42,344 bases of DNA from Vibrio halioticoli NBRC 102217 (GCF_000496695.1 NZ_BAUJ01000047.1:1-42344); one strand, 5' to 3'; counted from the stretch's first letter, positions 7,897-17,398 are shown. Notes: generated by a model from the letters alone, not told the origin. Translations and numbers: made by a program.

Positions 7897-9987
7897 ATGC
7901 TAACCGCTGTTTTTCGTGTCTTTTTACTTCTATTCTTCTGCTATTCATCGATGTTATTTGCATCGGAATATGTTGGAAGCGATGTTTGCCAATCTTGCCA
8001 TGTACAAGAGCATGAGCAATGGCAAACATCACAACATTTTGATGCTATGGCAGAGGCAAATAGCCAAACAGTAAAAGGCAACTTTGATAATCAGACCGTA
8101 TTATTCAAAGGCGAGAAATATCATTTTAGTATTGAAGACGGTCAATATTGGGTGACATTAAAAGATCAACAAGGGCAATTTAATAAATATAAAGTGAGTT
8201 ATACCTTTGCTATTTATCCCTTACAACAATATATGGTGGAGTTTGCCGATGGTCGGGTGCAATTAATTCCTTTTGCATGGGATACCCGCGATAAAAGTGA
8301 CGGTGGACAGCGTTGGTTTCATTTATATCCTGAGTTTGATAAACCCAGCGATGACTTTTTTTGGTTAAACCATGGGCAAAATTGGAATTACATGTGTGCT
8401 GACTGCCATTCAACCAATTTGCAAAAAGGGTATGACTCAAAACTCAATCGTTACAATACCACTTGGTCAGAAATTAATGTTGGCTGTGAGGCGTGCCACG
8501 GGCCTTCTGCGCAACATATCAAAGACAACAAAGTCGCCACGCCCTATGACGTAACCGGTCGAGACATTAACAGCGACCCTGTTTGCGCGCAGTGCCATAG
8601 TCGTCGTATTCAACTTAATGAAGACGGTCTTCATCCGCAATTTTCACAGCGACACAAACTTAATTTAATCAGCTCAGACTTGTATTATCCCGACGGGCAA
8701 ATTTTTGATGAAGACTATGTTTACGGCTCTTTTCTACAATCAAAAATGCATAAAGCAGGAGTAACCTGCAGTGATTGCCATAATCCGCACACCGCCAAGA
8801 TAAAACTGCCTGAGCCTCAGCTTTGTCAACAATGCCATAGCGCAGAGCAATACAACGCCGAAAAACATGCACATCACCCAATAGGTCTAGAAACCGATAA
8901 ATGCTCCAGTTGTCATATGGTTGAGCAAAATTACATGCAAGTGGATTGGCGAAAAGATCATAGCTTTCAAATCCCTAGACCCGAATTGTCGGATAAAACC
9001 GGCGCGCCGAATGCCTGTACTAACTGCCATCAAGATCAGAGTAATCAATGGGCAAGTGAACATCTTAACCAGTGGTTTGAGCGCGATGAAAAGTTAACGA
9101 ATAGTCATTTTTCGTTAGCTTTTTCTGAAGCCGAAAGTGGCAACAATAGCACCAACCAAGCACTAGCTAATATTGCGTTAGATGAAGAGCAAGCGTCCAT
9201 CATTCGAGCGTCAGCGCTGTCTAGAATGCAGTATTTTGCCGACCCTTATAGTCTCAATGCCATTAAAAAATTGTCCAATCATCCAAATCAATACATACGT
9301 CAAGGCGTGTTAGATGCCCTGATCCCTCAGCCTATCGCGCAACAAAAGTTGGTTTTAAAGCAGCTACTAAATGATCCTGTGTTACTGATTCGCAGTGAGG
9401 CCGCTGCGTCACTTATCTATCTTGATAGTAGCGAGCTCTCTAAAAATCCATTGCTCAATCAGGTGCTATCTGAATACCTCGAAATACAAGAATACCTCAG
9501 TGATCGCGGAGCAAATCGCAGCAATATCGGTGATGTGGCGTGGTTAAAAGGGAACTTAAAAGATGCTGAGCAACATTATTTGCAAGCGATAATCGTCGAG
9601 CCAAATTTTGTTGCCCCGTATTTAAAGCTCAATAATGTGTATCGCACGCAAAATAAACAGCAGCAAGCAACGTCCATATTAGCTCAAGGGTTAAAGCGTC
9701 AACCCAATAATGAACAATTATTATATCAATATGGGCTGGCGAATATTCGGCTACAAAAGCTAGATGCGGCAATTGCCTCATTTGAACAGTTATTAACGGT
9801 TGCGCCAAATAATGCTCAATATCAGTTTGTGACTGGTCTTGCTTATGAAAGCGTCAATCTAGAAAAAGCGATTCAACATATTGGCAATGCCTACCAAATT
9901 AGCCGAGACGTTAAATATATCGAAGCTTATTGCGCCGTTTTACAAAGAAATAACCAAGCACTACCCAATCAGTGTTTTTTACAATAA
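7897..9987 (+). CDS. Periplasmic octaheme c-type cytochrome with HEAT-like and TPR regions
   Basis: The 696-residue protein starts with a signal peptide (residues 1-22, LLLFFCYSSMLFA). Eight CXXCH haem-attachment motifs begin at residues 31, 167, 197, 230, 291, 310, 336 and 374. The long gap between the first and second motifs holds a beta-rich insert. After residue 400 come HEAT-like helices (ASALSRMQYFADP, LIRSEAAASLIYL) and then TPRs (WLKGNLKDAEQHYLQAI, YQYGLANIRLQKLDAAIASFEQLL). The architecture belongs to the cytochrome c554/multihaem family with C-terminal TPRs, which are electron carriers or oxidoreductases. Haem ligation requires the cytochrome c maturation system. The redox partner is unknown. 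The gene sits between DUF3179 and an outer-membrane protein, separated by 46 and 15 bases. Confidence 0.9.
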   Translation: MLTAVFRVFLLLFFCYSSMLFASEYVGSDVCQSCHVQEHEQWQTSQHFDAMAEANSQTVKGNFDNQTVLFKGEKYHFSIEDGQYWVTLKDQQGQFNKYKVSYTFAIYPLQQYMVEFADGRVQLIPFAWDTRDKSDGGQRWFHLYPEFDKPSDDFFWLNHGQNWNYMCADCHSTNLQKGYDSKLNRYNTTWSEINVGCEACHGPSAQHIKDNKVATPYDVTGRDINSDPVCAQCHSRRIQLNEDGLHPQFSQRHKLNLISSDLYYPDGQIFDEDYVYGSFLQSKMHKAGVTCSDCHNPHTAKIKLPEPQLCQQCHSAEQYNAEKHAHHPIGLETDKCSSCHMVEQNYMQVDWRKDHSFQIPRPELSDKTGAPNACTNCHQDQSNQWASEHLNQWFERDEKLTNSHFSLAFSEAESGNNSTNQALANIALDEEQASIIRASALSRMQYFADPYSLNAIKKLSNHPNQYIRQGVLDALIPQPIAQQKLVLKQLLNDPVLLIRSEAAASLIYLDSSELSKNPLLNQVLSEYLEIQEYLSDRGANRSNIGDVAWLKGNLKDAEQHYLQAIIVEPNFVAPYLKLNNVYRTQNKQQQATSILAQGLKRQPNNEQLLYQYGLANIRLQKLDAAIASFEQLLTVAPNNAQYQFVTGLAYESVNLEKAIQHIGNAYQISRDVKYIEAYCAVLQRNNQALPNQCFLQ

Positions 9988-10002
9988 TGAAAGGAGTTAA
10001 CC

Positions 10003-10761
10003 ATGAACAAGTATGTTCGTATTGTTAGTTTTGCGGTATGCAGTGTGGTCAGTACCAGCAGTATTGCCAACGAAAGTGATGATTGGCAATTCTCGCTGGC
10101 CCCCTTATTTGTTTGGGGATCAAACTTAAACGGTAATGCCGAAGCGGGATCTGGTTCATTACCTCTTGATCTTGATTTTAAAAACGATTTGCTAAGTAAT
10201 TTAGATGCGGTGTTTACTTTCCATTTTGAAGCACAAAAGAAGGATCTGATACTGTTTGCTGAGTATCAAAATATGACCCTAACACCATCCTCTACGACTC
10301 CATTTGGCGGTACGGTTGATGTTACCTTTAAGAATCAAATGGGTGAACTTGGTGTTGGCTACGTTGTAGGAAAAATGGACAACACAAACTTTGAAGTATT
10401 GGCCGGCGTCAGGCGTTTAGAACAAGATATTTCAATGAACATTACCGGTGCGCCATTACCTTTCCCTACCAGTCTTAGCACAGGTGATACTTGGTACGAT
10501 GGTTTTGTTGGCGGCCGTGTGAAAACCCAATTTGCGGATAAATGGCAGTTTGTGTTTAGAGGAGATGTGGGCGGCGGTGGCTCTGATTTTATTTGGAATA
10601 CATCAGCAATCGTTGATTACCGCTTCATGGATTGGGGCTCTGCATTTTTTGGCTATCGCGCAATGGGCTATGATTTTGATAATGGTAAGGATGATTCCAA
10701 TAAATATGCCATTGATGTGGTGATGCAAGGCCCATTAGCGGGCCTAAACATCCACTGGTAA
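10003..10761 (+). CDS. Outer-membrane beta-barrel protein
   Basis: This 252-residue protein has a signal peptide (residues 1-23, ending SSIAN) and alternating hydrophobic/polar strands rich in Gly, Phe and Tyr, for example WQFSLAPLFVWGSNLNG, DAVFTFHFEAQKKDLILFAEY and DWGSAFFGYRAMGYDFD. The terminal residues LAGLNIHW end in an aromatic residue, as outer-membrane barrels usually do. It resembles the small OmpW-like or DUF-type barrels that carry small molecules. A strong AAGGAG site lies 7 bases before the ATG. It is 15 bases after the cytochrome, so the two are very likely one operon. The transported substrate is unknown. Confidence 0.8.
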   Translation: MNKYVRIVSFAVCSVVSTSSIANESDDWQFSLAPLFVWGSNLNGNAEAGSGSLPLDLDFKNDLLSNLDAVFTFHFEAQKKDLILFAEYQNMTLTPSSTTPFGGTVDVTFKNQMGELGVGYVVGKMDNTNFEVLAGVRRLEQDISMNITGAPLPFPTSLSTGDTWYDGFVGGRVKTQFADKWQFVFRGDVGGGGSDFIWNTSAIVDYRFMDWGSAFFGYRAMGYDFDNGKDDSNKYAIDVVMQGPLAGLNIHW

Positions 10762-10794
10762 TCGTCGCTTATTGCACCATTATCGATGATTTTA

Positions 10795-10838
10795 GTTATG
10801 ACATGCCGTTATTAATAGCGAATAGGGCATGTCATAAC
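10795..10838. other. Long hairpin between the barrel gene and the next gene
   Basis: GTTATGACATGCC (10795-10807) pairs perfectly with GGCATGTCATAAC (10826-10838) around an 18-base loop. An overlapping CCGTTAT/ATAACGG pair (10806-10812, 10834-10840) could give an alternative structure. There is no T-run after it, so it is not a standard terminator. It may stabilise or attenuate the operon mRNA. Confidence 0.6.
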
Positions 10839-10892
10839 GGCATAAATTTATTGGAAACGAGATTTATTTAAAGCAGGGATGAAATATTTTAA

Positions 10893-11999
10893 ATGGATTT
10901 ATCAATGTATAAAACTATGAGCGTAATGTTACTTTTTCCTACCAGCATCATGGCAGGCGAAGTCGACAACTATTACGCGTGGGGGAAAACAATAAAAAAC
11001 AGTGAGGCAGTGTTTAATGACTACCTTAATCAACATATTGAAAGTAGCTTGCAACAACTGAGCAATAAACAGCAATCACTCACTTGTGAGCAGGTTGCTC
11101 TAGTAGTCATGAAAGACCTTGGCGCAACACGTTATCCCTTAAAGCACCGAGGAGCGCTCAATACCGATATGGAGCTATGGGCGCAGCAAAGTGAATTAGT
11201 TGACCGCCAACCCGACGATAATACATCGTTAGACGAATATGCACAGCACAGTATCTATTCACCGGTAATGCGCACCGCTGGCGTTAAAACAGATTTAGAT
11301 CATGTGGTGAATGTGGCAGGTGTCTATTTTGGCACGGATAAAATCAGTCATTTTTTAGGCTCTGGATATGAATATTATGCGCGTTATTTAAAGGCCATAC
11401 AGAAAGATAGCCAAGAGTTTTCGCAAGCCAAATCGATTATTTGGGCAACCAAAATGGAAGGAGGCTTGCTCGGCATTAAAGTGGTCGGTGTGTACTCTTA
11501 CGCAGATTTAGAAGCCAACTATCAAGGCTTTGAAATGGCGCGTGATTTGTGTCGACTGCAACATATTGAGAATGCTGGTGGCTGGTCCTTTAGTCAGCCT
11601 GTTGATATGCGAAAATACGTAAACCCCAATTGGGATGAATCATTTTATTTATCTACATACAGTGACAGCCGCGCTAAAAAAGTAAAACAGAACATGCAGT
11701 TACACGAAGGTGTGTGCGAAAATCGCCAGCAACTGTGGGTAAAACAGCAGCGCCAATTTTATTTGCAATGGGAAAGTGGCTATCCACCCTTTGATCAAGA
11801 AACCCTCAATAGCAGTTTCTCAACCTATTTGCTGACTTTAGCCCAACATTACGCCCATCAAGAATCCTATGAAAACGACTCAAGTTTAAAAGCGCACCTT
11901 AAAACACTCTCTCTGACTATGGAGGAGTTTAATTACTTTATTCGCGAGGCCAAGGTGCCGCAACAGCAAGGTTTTAGCCTGCAGGAGTTGTGCTCATGA
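10893..11999 (+). CDS. Exported protein of unknown function, partner of the following lipoprotein
   Basis: The product has 368 residues, with a short hydrophobic start ending SIMAG (about residue 22) that looks like a signal peptide. I do not recognise a named family. A motif YFGTDKISHFLGSGYEYYARY (about residues 142-162) contains a D-K-x-x-H-F core like that seen in several small periplasmic or lipoprotein families that hold a conserved His. The rest is alpha-rich, with a Cys in DLCRLQHIENAGGWSF and another in HEGVCENR. It overlaps the next gene by 4 bases (ATGA), indicating translational coupling. A 131-base gap with a hairpin separates it from the barrel gene, so it may be a separate transcript. 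Confidence 0.7.
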   Translation: MDLSMYKTMSVMLLFPTSIMAGEVDNYYAWGKTIKNSEAVFNDYLNQHIESSLQQLSNKQQSLTCEQVALVVMKDLGATRYPLKHRGALNTDMELWAQQSELVDRQPDDNTSLDEYAQHSIYSPVMRTAGVKTDLDHVVNVAGVYFGTDKISHFLGSGYEYYARYLKAIQKDSQEFSQAKSIIWATKMEGGLLGIKVVGVYSYADLEANYQGFEMARDLCRLQHIENAGGWSFSQPVDMRKYVNPNWDESFYLSTYSDSRAKKVKQNMQLHEGVCENRQQLWVKQQRQFYLQWESGYPPFDQETLNSSFSTYLLTLAQHYAHQESYENDSSLKAHLKTLSLTMEEFNYFIREAKVPQQQGFSLQELCS

Positions 12000-13495
12000 G
12001 TCGTCAATTAATGGTGTTTGTTATCTCCTTGCTAACTCTGATGGGGTGTTCATCTTCTCGCTACGATTTAAAAGCGGGAGTAAGTGAAGATAGAGCCCTA
12101 TGCGTCACGCGATTAACGCAGTGGCAAGATGAGCCAACTTTATATTATGACTCGCAATCTTGGCTAAAAAACGACTTACTAAAGTATAAAGGCGTAAACG
12201 AACAACTACTGACTGAAAGGCAATCACTGTTAGCGAGTATTAATGCGTATTATGAAAGTGGTGACGAGAAGCCGATTCCATCAAAACTGACTAATCAAAT
12301 TAATGACATTATTGCCAAAGAAAGCCAACAGTCTGAAGTGTTGGAATCACTGGTCGCCGCGAATGAATGTTGGTATCAAGTCACTTTTAAGGAAAATAAC
12401 CAGTTCACTTTTACCGCTTTTAGTCTGGAATTAGCCTCTATTTTAGCTTTATACGATGCCTACTTTAGCGCCGCCAATATTACTAACAATGATGTAGAAA
12501 TTCGCCGTGCATTTAACCGAGAAGACAAAGGTTACGGCAAACAAGAAAACGCACTTGAAGCCTATGCGGCCTACGCCTTAGATCTATCCAATATTCAACG
12601 TATTCGCGAGCAAATTAACTATTTTAATCTCAATATTGAGGCTTATCGTCCGCAGATAATGGACAAAGATATTGAGTATTTATACCTTTCAATAGTGCAG
12701 AGTCCATCCTTTAAGGCATTGCCACGCTACACACCCGAAGAGCTCATAAGCCAACGCTCTCAACAGCGCCGTAACAGCATTCGTGATGGCGTAAACTCCA
12801 CAAACAGTGCTGCGGTGAACGGATTGAGCCAATTCTTCGGCAATGTGACCGGATTATTTGAATCTAGAAAAGGCTATTTATACCAAAATGAACCAGTGGA
12901 ACAATCCATTAAAAGCCAACTCAAAGCCGGCGACATTCTGCTAGAGAAAACACCGTTTCGCTTAACTGATAAAATGATCCCAGGCTATTGGGGACATGCC
13001 GCCATCTGGATTGGCACTGAACAAGACATCAAAGACTTAGGCATCTGGGATCATCCTGTTGTGAGTCAATATCACCAAGAAATCAAACAAGGAAAGTTAG
13101 TCGCCGAAGCTCTGCGCTCAGGAGTCGCACTCAACTCGCTACAACACTTCATGAACATTGATGATCTATTGGTGATCACTCCTACACACCGAAGTGATGA
13201 ACTGCGCAGAACAACCATCATTACCACCTTGCGCCAAATTGGTAAGGAATACGACTTTAACTACGACATAGAAACAACCGACAAAATAGTGTGCTCGCAA
13301 CTGGTTTATATTGCCTACGACGACATAGATTGGCCACACGAAAAGGTCATAGGGCGCTACACCATAAGCCCAGATAACATAGTGACAGAGGCACTGCAAA
13401 ACGAAGATCTAGAGCCATCGATATTGTATTTAAATGGCAAAGAAGAGCGTGTTGATGTAGATAAAATCCGCCAGTTAAGCCGCGAACAAGCATGA
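11996..13495 (+). CDS. Lipoprotein with permuted papain-like (YiiX/YebB-type) hydrolase domain
   Basis: The start at 11996 overlaps the previous stop by 4 bases and follows a CAGGAG site; an upstream in-frame GTG is less likely. The 499-residue product has a lipobox LMGC near residue 20, so it should be acylated. Residues 30-290 are mostly helical with no recognised domain. From about residue 310 there is a circularly permuted NlpC/P60-like fold: LKAGDILLEKTPF, then catalytic His334 in YWGHAAIWIG, then Cys433 in KIVCSQLVY. In this fold the His precedes the Cys, as seen here. Members hydrolyse or transfer amide or ester bonds of lipids or peptides, but this protein's substrate is unknown. It probably acts at the inner face of the outer membrane together with the preceding protein. 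Confidence 0.82.
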   Translation: MSRQLMVFVISLLTLMGCSSSRYDLKAGVSEDRALCVTRLTQWQDEPTLYYDSQSWLKNDLLKYKGVNEQLLTERQSLLASINAYYESGDEKPIPSKLTNQINDIIAKESQQSEVLESLVAANECWYQVTFKENNQFTFTAFSLELASILALYDAYFSAANITNNDVEIRRAFNREDKGYGKQENALEAYAAYALDLSNIQRIREQINYFNLNIEAYRPQIMDKDIEYLYLSIVQSPSFKALPRYTPEELISQRSQQRRNSIRDGVNSTNSAAVNGLSQFFGNVTGLFESRKGYLYQNEPVEQSIKSQLKAGDILLEKTPFRLTDKMIPGYWGHAAIWIGTEQDIKDLGIWDHPVVSQYHQEIKQGKLVAEALRSGVALNSLQHFMNIDDLLVITPTHRSDELRRTTIITTLRQIGKEYDFNYDIETTDKIVCSQLVYIAYDDIDWPHEKVIGRYTISPDNIVTEALQNEDLEPSILYLNGKEERVDVDKIRQLSREQA

Positions 13496-13512
13496 TCTAT
13501 ATAACGTAAAGT

Positions 13513-13547
13513 GTGTCTCATCGACTTATTTAAACCGATGAGAGCAC
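13513..13547. other. Hairpin between convergent genes, no clear T-run
   Basis: TCTCATCG pairs with CGATGAGA, extended by GTG/CAC with a one-base bulge, around a 12-base loop. It follows the lipoprotein stop by 17 bases. It may limit 3' decay or act as a weak terminator. Confidence 0.4.
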
Positions 13548-13728
13548 AAGGCTATTGAGCGTTCAAATCAGCCAGACCCGCGATTGTAGAGTAATCATAA
13601 TGAGTAAATGGCTGTTGTGGCATATAGCACACCTTTGTATTGCATAGCGTACTGAACGTTTCAAAGCACAGGCTCAGTCTATATTGGTTAGCTAATAAAG
13701 CAATTACGGCCTTTAAACCATGGTTCTG

Positions 13729-14436
13729 TTATGCACAGATAACAGGCCCTTTGGTGTTATTTGTGTATTGTTCAAATATTGCGTGGGCAATTTTTTTAGC
13801 GCCGTATTTTGATGGTTCAATCGGCGAAATTGGTGCGTAGTCATCGATATGATCACAAATCACTCTTAGATCCAACACTTGTAATTGGTGTTCGGCCGCT
13901 TCTCTTAAAATCACTTCATTAAATATTGCTAATGCCATTTTCTCAGCGATTGATAAGGTTGGAATATTATCGTAGATGGTACAAACAGTAAGCTCTGGGA
14001 ATGTTTTCAGGGTGACACTGAGCATGTGTTTATATTGCTGACGAAAGTGCTCTCGCACGTCGTGTAAGGAAGAGAGCGCCTCCCCAATATTGTTAGAGGC
14101 AATACTCAGCAAACCGGATGCGTTATAACCCAGTAAATCATTGCCACCACAGGAGAGAAACGCATATTCTTTATTAACAGGGAATTTGGATTGTGCTCGT
14201 GCTATTTGGCCATCTACGCTAGACATTACATGTCCATCAACTGCCAGTAGGCTCACTTTTGTTTTGTTTGCATCATTACGTTGATGAGTCTCTTTGGATG
14301 CAATTATTGCCTCTAATTGCTCTGTAACAGATTCACCATGTTCAACATAAGGCGAATTATCAAAGATAGAATCACCGAGCAAAACTATGCGGTTAGGGAA
14401 ATATTGTGCGTTGGTTTCATTAATTGCGTTATTCAT
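13729..14436 (-). CDS. SGNH/GDSL-type hydrolase
   Basis: This 235-residue protein has the SGNH blocks: LLGDSIFDN with catalytic Ser23, then CGGNDLLG (block III, Asn of the oxyanion hole), and a C-terminal PIEPSKYGAKKIA in the place of the usual DxxH block. There is no signal peptide, so it is probably cytoplasmic. Enzymes of this fold cleave esters of lipids, acetylated sugars or thioesters; the substrate is unknown here. The catalytic His is not obvious: HIDDYAPISPIEP holds an Asp and a nearby His but not the classical spacing. It is convergent with the lipoprotein and divergent from the YegS gene. No operon partner is seen. Confidence 0.82.
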   Translation of the reverse strand: MNNAINETNAQYFPNRIVLLGDSIFDNSPYVEHGESVTEQLEAIIASKETHQRNDANKTKVSLLAVDGHVMSSVDGQIARAQSKFPVNKEYAFLSCGGNDLLGYNASGLLSIASNNIGEALSSLHDVREHFRQQYKHMLSVTLKTFPELTVCTIYDNIPTLSIAEKMALAIFNEVILREAAEHQLQVLDLRVICDHIDDYAPISPIEPSKYGAKKIAHAIFEQYTNNTKGPVICA

Positions 14437-14809
14437 AAATAGTCACCTGCTTTCGTATTGTGGGGTCACTTTACTTGGCAAACCATCAATGCGGAAGTGT
14501 CATAAAATGATACATGTACGGTTAATAAGCAGGGGGATTATATTTGGTCATCTTGACTTACCTATAATTCAGTATCCGAACTATGTCGGTGATAATTAAA
14601 CCTAAATTATCGATAAGATAGTGCGTCTGTTTTAAAAGTGCTTTTGAAGACGCTAACTAGGCAAAGTGAAATATAGCGCTAAAATCACTCCAATACTCAC
14701 GCACTTTCTTTCGTACATATTGCTATAAACGCCATACAAAACAAAACTTTGTACTATATTCAATGAACAAATTGTGTATTGCAGTTTTATCAAAGGGCGA
14801 GGTTGTATA
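14437..14809. other. 373-base divergent gap, nothing firm
   Basis: This AT-rich stretch separates the SGNH gene from the lipid kinase gene and must hold both promoters. I see no strong operator palindrome, RNA gene or coding potential beyond chance frames. Confidence 0.5.
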
Positions 14810-15712
14810 GTGAACATAAGGTTACTGCTCAATGGGAAAAAAGCGTCTTTAGTGTCAGTACGAGAGGCCGTTTTCGCCATTAGAGACGAAGGTACAGATT
14901 TGGAAGTTCGTCCTACTTGGGAAGGGGGAGATATAGAACGTTTGGTTGCAGAAGCAGTAGAGCAGCAATGCGACCGTGTAATTGCAGGGGGTGGAGACGG
15001 AACCATTAATGAAGTAGTCAATGCGTTAATGAAAATACCGTACCCATTGCGTCCTGAACTTTCTGTGCTGCCATTAGGTACAGCCAATGATTTCGCGACG
15101 TCTTGTTTAATTCCCACTCAATCTGAATATGATGCACTTAAGCTGGCAATATTAGGTAAAAGCTATGCGGTAGATGTCATTAGGGCGGGTACTCACTATT
15201 TTATTAATATGGCGACGGGCGGATTTGGCGCTCAAGTGACAGCGACAACTCCTGTTGCTCTTAAAAACTTTCTAGGTGGAGGGGCTTATACGCTAACCGG
15301 TTTAGTGCAAGCTCTTAATTTTCAGCCTTTTGCAGGTCATGCCATTTTTGAAAATAAAAGTTTTGATAGCAATGTGATTGTGGGTGCGGTGTGTAACGGC
15401 AGACAAGCAGGGGGCGGGCAAGTGCTGTCTGCAGATTCGTTTATCAATGATGGAAAAATGGAAGTGATATCATTGAGTGAGTTTGCACCTAGCGATCTTT
15501 CTATCGTTTTACAAGAACTGGGTAACCCAAAGCCTGATGGTAAATATGTCCAAAAACATCAAGTGCAAAAGGTAACCTGGCATGCTGATGCCTTGATGCC
15601 GATTAACCTAGATGGTGAACCCATTAGCAGCAACAATATTGAGTTTGAGGTTTGCGCTTCACAGATCCAGATGGTGTTGCCAGAATCATGCCCGTTATTA
15701 AAAACGGAGTGA
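14810..15712 (+). CDS. yegS: YegS-like lipid kinase (diacylglycerol kinase catalytic domain)
   Basis: The start is GTG 14810, after a GGGCGAGG ribosome binding site; this gives 300 residues, matching the usual length of about 299, and begins directly with the family's IRLLLNGK strand. The nucleotide-binding motif GGGDGTINEVVNAL lies near residues 60-73, followed by LPLGTANDFAT near 88-98 (the family uses LGTANDFA). GAVCNGRQAGGGQ and INLDGEP complete the two-domain fold. It phosphorylates a lipid at the inner membrane; E. coli YegS acts on phosphatidylglycerol in vitro, and the physiological substrate is unclear. It is transcribed alone and faces a convergent MFS gene 52 bases downstream. Confidence 0.92.
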   Translation: MNIRLLLNGKKASLVSVREAVFAIRDEGTDLEVRPTWEGGDIERLVAEAVEQQCDRVIAGGGDGTINEVVNALMKIPYPLRPELSVLPLGTANDFATSCLIPTQSEYDALKLAILGKSYAVDVIRAGTHYFINMATGGFGAQVTATTPVALKNFLGGGAYTLTGLVQALNFQPFAGHAIFENKSFDSNVIVGAVCNGRQAGGGQVLSADSFINDGKMEVISLSEFAPSDLSIVLQELGNPKPDGKYVQKHQVQKVTWHADALMPINLDGEPISSNNIEFEVCASQIQMVLPESCPLLKTE

Positions 15713-15764
15713 GCGTATCGGTAACGGATCATTCATTAACTTAAGCCTGAAATTTGCTTTTGAT

Positions 15765-17018
15765 TTAGCTGGTCAATAGGTTCCTTTTCGCACTGCGCTC
15801 AGCTAACAAAAAGAAGAACAACGCAAACAGAATAAAGGTCGAAATAGTGTAGTAGTAAGCGTTATTACCAGCGCCCGATAAGCTAGCGGCAACGGTTGCT
15901 CCGGTAATTGAGCCTATGATGCCGATAAATGACATAAAAGAAGAGGCCGAGCCTTTATTTGTGTTTTGTTTGTTTAAGATAAATTGCGTTAAAGGCGGGT
16001 TGAGTATTCCGCGGAAAAAGCTAAACAACGCCATTGGCACAATAAATAATATTGGCGCACTTAAATGGGTAAATATAGTGACTTCGGAGGAAAGCTGATT
16101 GTGAACTTGTATATACCCTAAGAAAACAAACAGTGGGATCAGCGAAGATGAACAAAACATCATGCGATACACGGTTTTAGTGATGTCCTTCGTGATATAA
16201 GCAGAGAGGAAGTTGCCTAGCATTAGGCTCAACATGACAGGTATGTTGTACAGTACAAATTCTGCCTCAGACAACCCAAGGTTTGAGCACAGCATGGATA
16301 CCCCTGCTGTAATCCACACCAAAAAAGCCGCGCCACTAAAAGCTGAACTGATAGAGATCAGTAAAAAGTCACGCTCACGGCTCATTTTAAAAATCGCCCA
16401 GATATTTTGACGTAAAGAGGGCGTACTGCCGTTTTCTGCAAGTTTGCGTGTTTCCGGCATATACCTGTGTAATAGAGCAAAAATAAACACCATAAACAAA
16501 GAGTTCGCCCAAAAAGTAAATTTCCATCCACCAATTTTCATTAATGCTAGGCCGATAACGGGGCCAACCATAGGTGCAAATATCACAATAGTGGCAGACA
16601 GGCCGAGTGCCTTGATGGCATCAACATTGGTATAGTATTCATTGATGGTAGCAAAGCCTGCGGCAAAAATGGCGCAAATGGAAAGCCCCGTCACTGCGCG
16701 CCAGAACAGAAACCATCCTACGCTTGGGGCAAAGGTGACCATAGAGTTGGCAACAATAAACAGTAGTGCACCGAGCAGTAAAGTAGGGCGGCGACCAAAC
16801 CTATCTGAGAGGGGGCCAGCGATAAGCTGAAAGGCCATAGTCAGCCACAAAAAGGCCGAGACACCTAATTGGACTGTGCCATAGTCACCATCAGCAAAGC
16901 CAAAATAATGAGCAATATCAGGGATTGCAGGTAAAAAAGAGTCGTTACTCACAAATACTGTAAAAGTATAAAGTGAGGTGAGAACATAAAACTTACGCTG
17001 AAAAAAGCTTCGTATCAT
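15765..17018 (-). CDS. MFS multidrug exporter of the MdfA/Bcr type
   Basis: The 417-residue protein has 12 predicted hydrophobic segments. The loop motif GPLSDRFGRRPTLL (residues 69-82) is MFS motif A, and the acidic-aromatic pattern near the start (SNDSFLPAIPDIAHYFG) is typical of the drug:proton antiporter DHA1 group to which MdfA and MdtL belong. GPVIGLALMK near residue 155 fits motif C, which marks exporters. It would pump drugs or other lipophilic compounds out of the cell. ATG at 17018 has no strong ribosome binding site upstream. It is transcribed alone. Substrate unknown. Confidence 0.88.
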   Translation of the reverse strand: MIRSFFQRKFYVLTSLYTFTVFVSNDSFLPAIPDIAHYFGFADGDYGTVQLGVSAFLWLTMAFQLIAGPLSDRFGRRPTLLLGALLFIVANSMVTFAPSVGWFLFWRAVTGLSICAIFAAGFATINEYYTNVDAIKALGLSATIVIFAPMVGPVIGLALMKIGGWKFTFWANSLFMVFIFALLHRYMPETRKLAENGSTPSLRQNIWAIFKMSRERDFLLISISSAFSGAAFLVWITAGVSMLCSNLGLSEAEFVLYNIPVMLSLMLGNFLSAYITKDITKTVYRMMFCSSSLIPLFVFLGYIQVHNQLSSEVTIFTHLSAPILFIVPMALFSFFRGILNPPLTQFILNKQNTNKGSASSFMSFIGIIGSITGATVAASLSGAGNNAYYYTISTFILFALFFFLLAERSAKRNLLTS

Positions 17019-17398
17019 AAGGCATGGTGTCTATATATGGTTGAGTCAGACGAGATATGACGCTTTAATTTAAAAAGAGTGGTTCTTTTTACTCAAAGTG
17101 GTTAATCCGTGATGAAAATCACAATCGGTGATTTTGTGCGCCATATTAGCAATCCAATCCTCAAACACAAGGAAAGGCTATGTTGCATTTTTGTGAGGTG
17201 GTTTGATTTACTCCAAAGTCGGCACAGTTTAGGCATTTTAGGGGGGATATTTATGGATAATAAAACGAACAGCATACGCCCGGTATAGGCGTATGGTTTA
17301 CCTCCGCTATCGTAAGTAAATACTTACTTGGGTCTAGTGCTGTAGTAGCAGATTAACGAAGATTTAAATCATTCATCGATAATGAAAAATGCTTGAAT
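17019..17398. other. 380-base intergenic region with several hairpins
   Basis: The region contains three short inverted repeats: AAAATCAC/GTGATTTT (17115-17135), CATACGCC/GGCGTATG (17273-17295) and GTAAGTA/TACTTAC (17312-17327). None is followed by a clear T-run. It holds the MFS promoter at its left end and the 3' flank of the glutaredoxin gene. I see no coding frame with support; a small RNA is possible but unproven. Confidence 0.4.

Noticed and set aside
13640..13840. Small plus-strand frame overlapping the SGNH gene end
   Set aside because: It lies opposite the SGNH gene end and lacks a ribosome binding site or recognised motif.
14653..15117. Minus-strand frame over the lipid kinase
   Set aside because: It is antisense to a clear YegS gene and has low-complexity Ser-rich composition.
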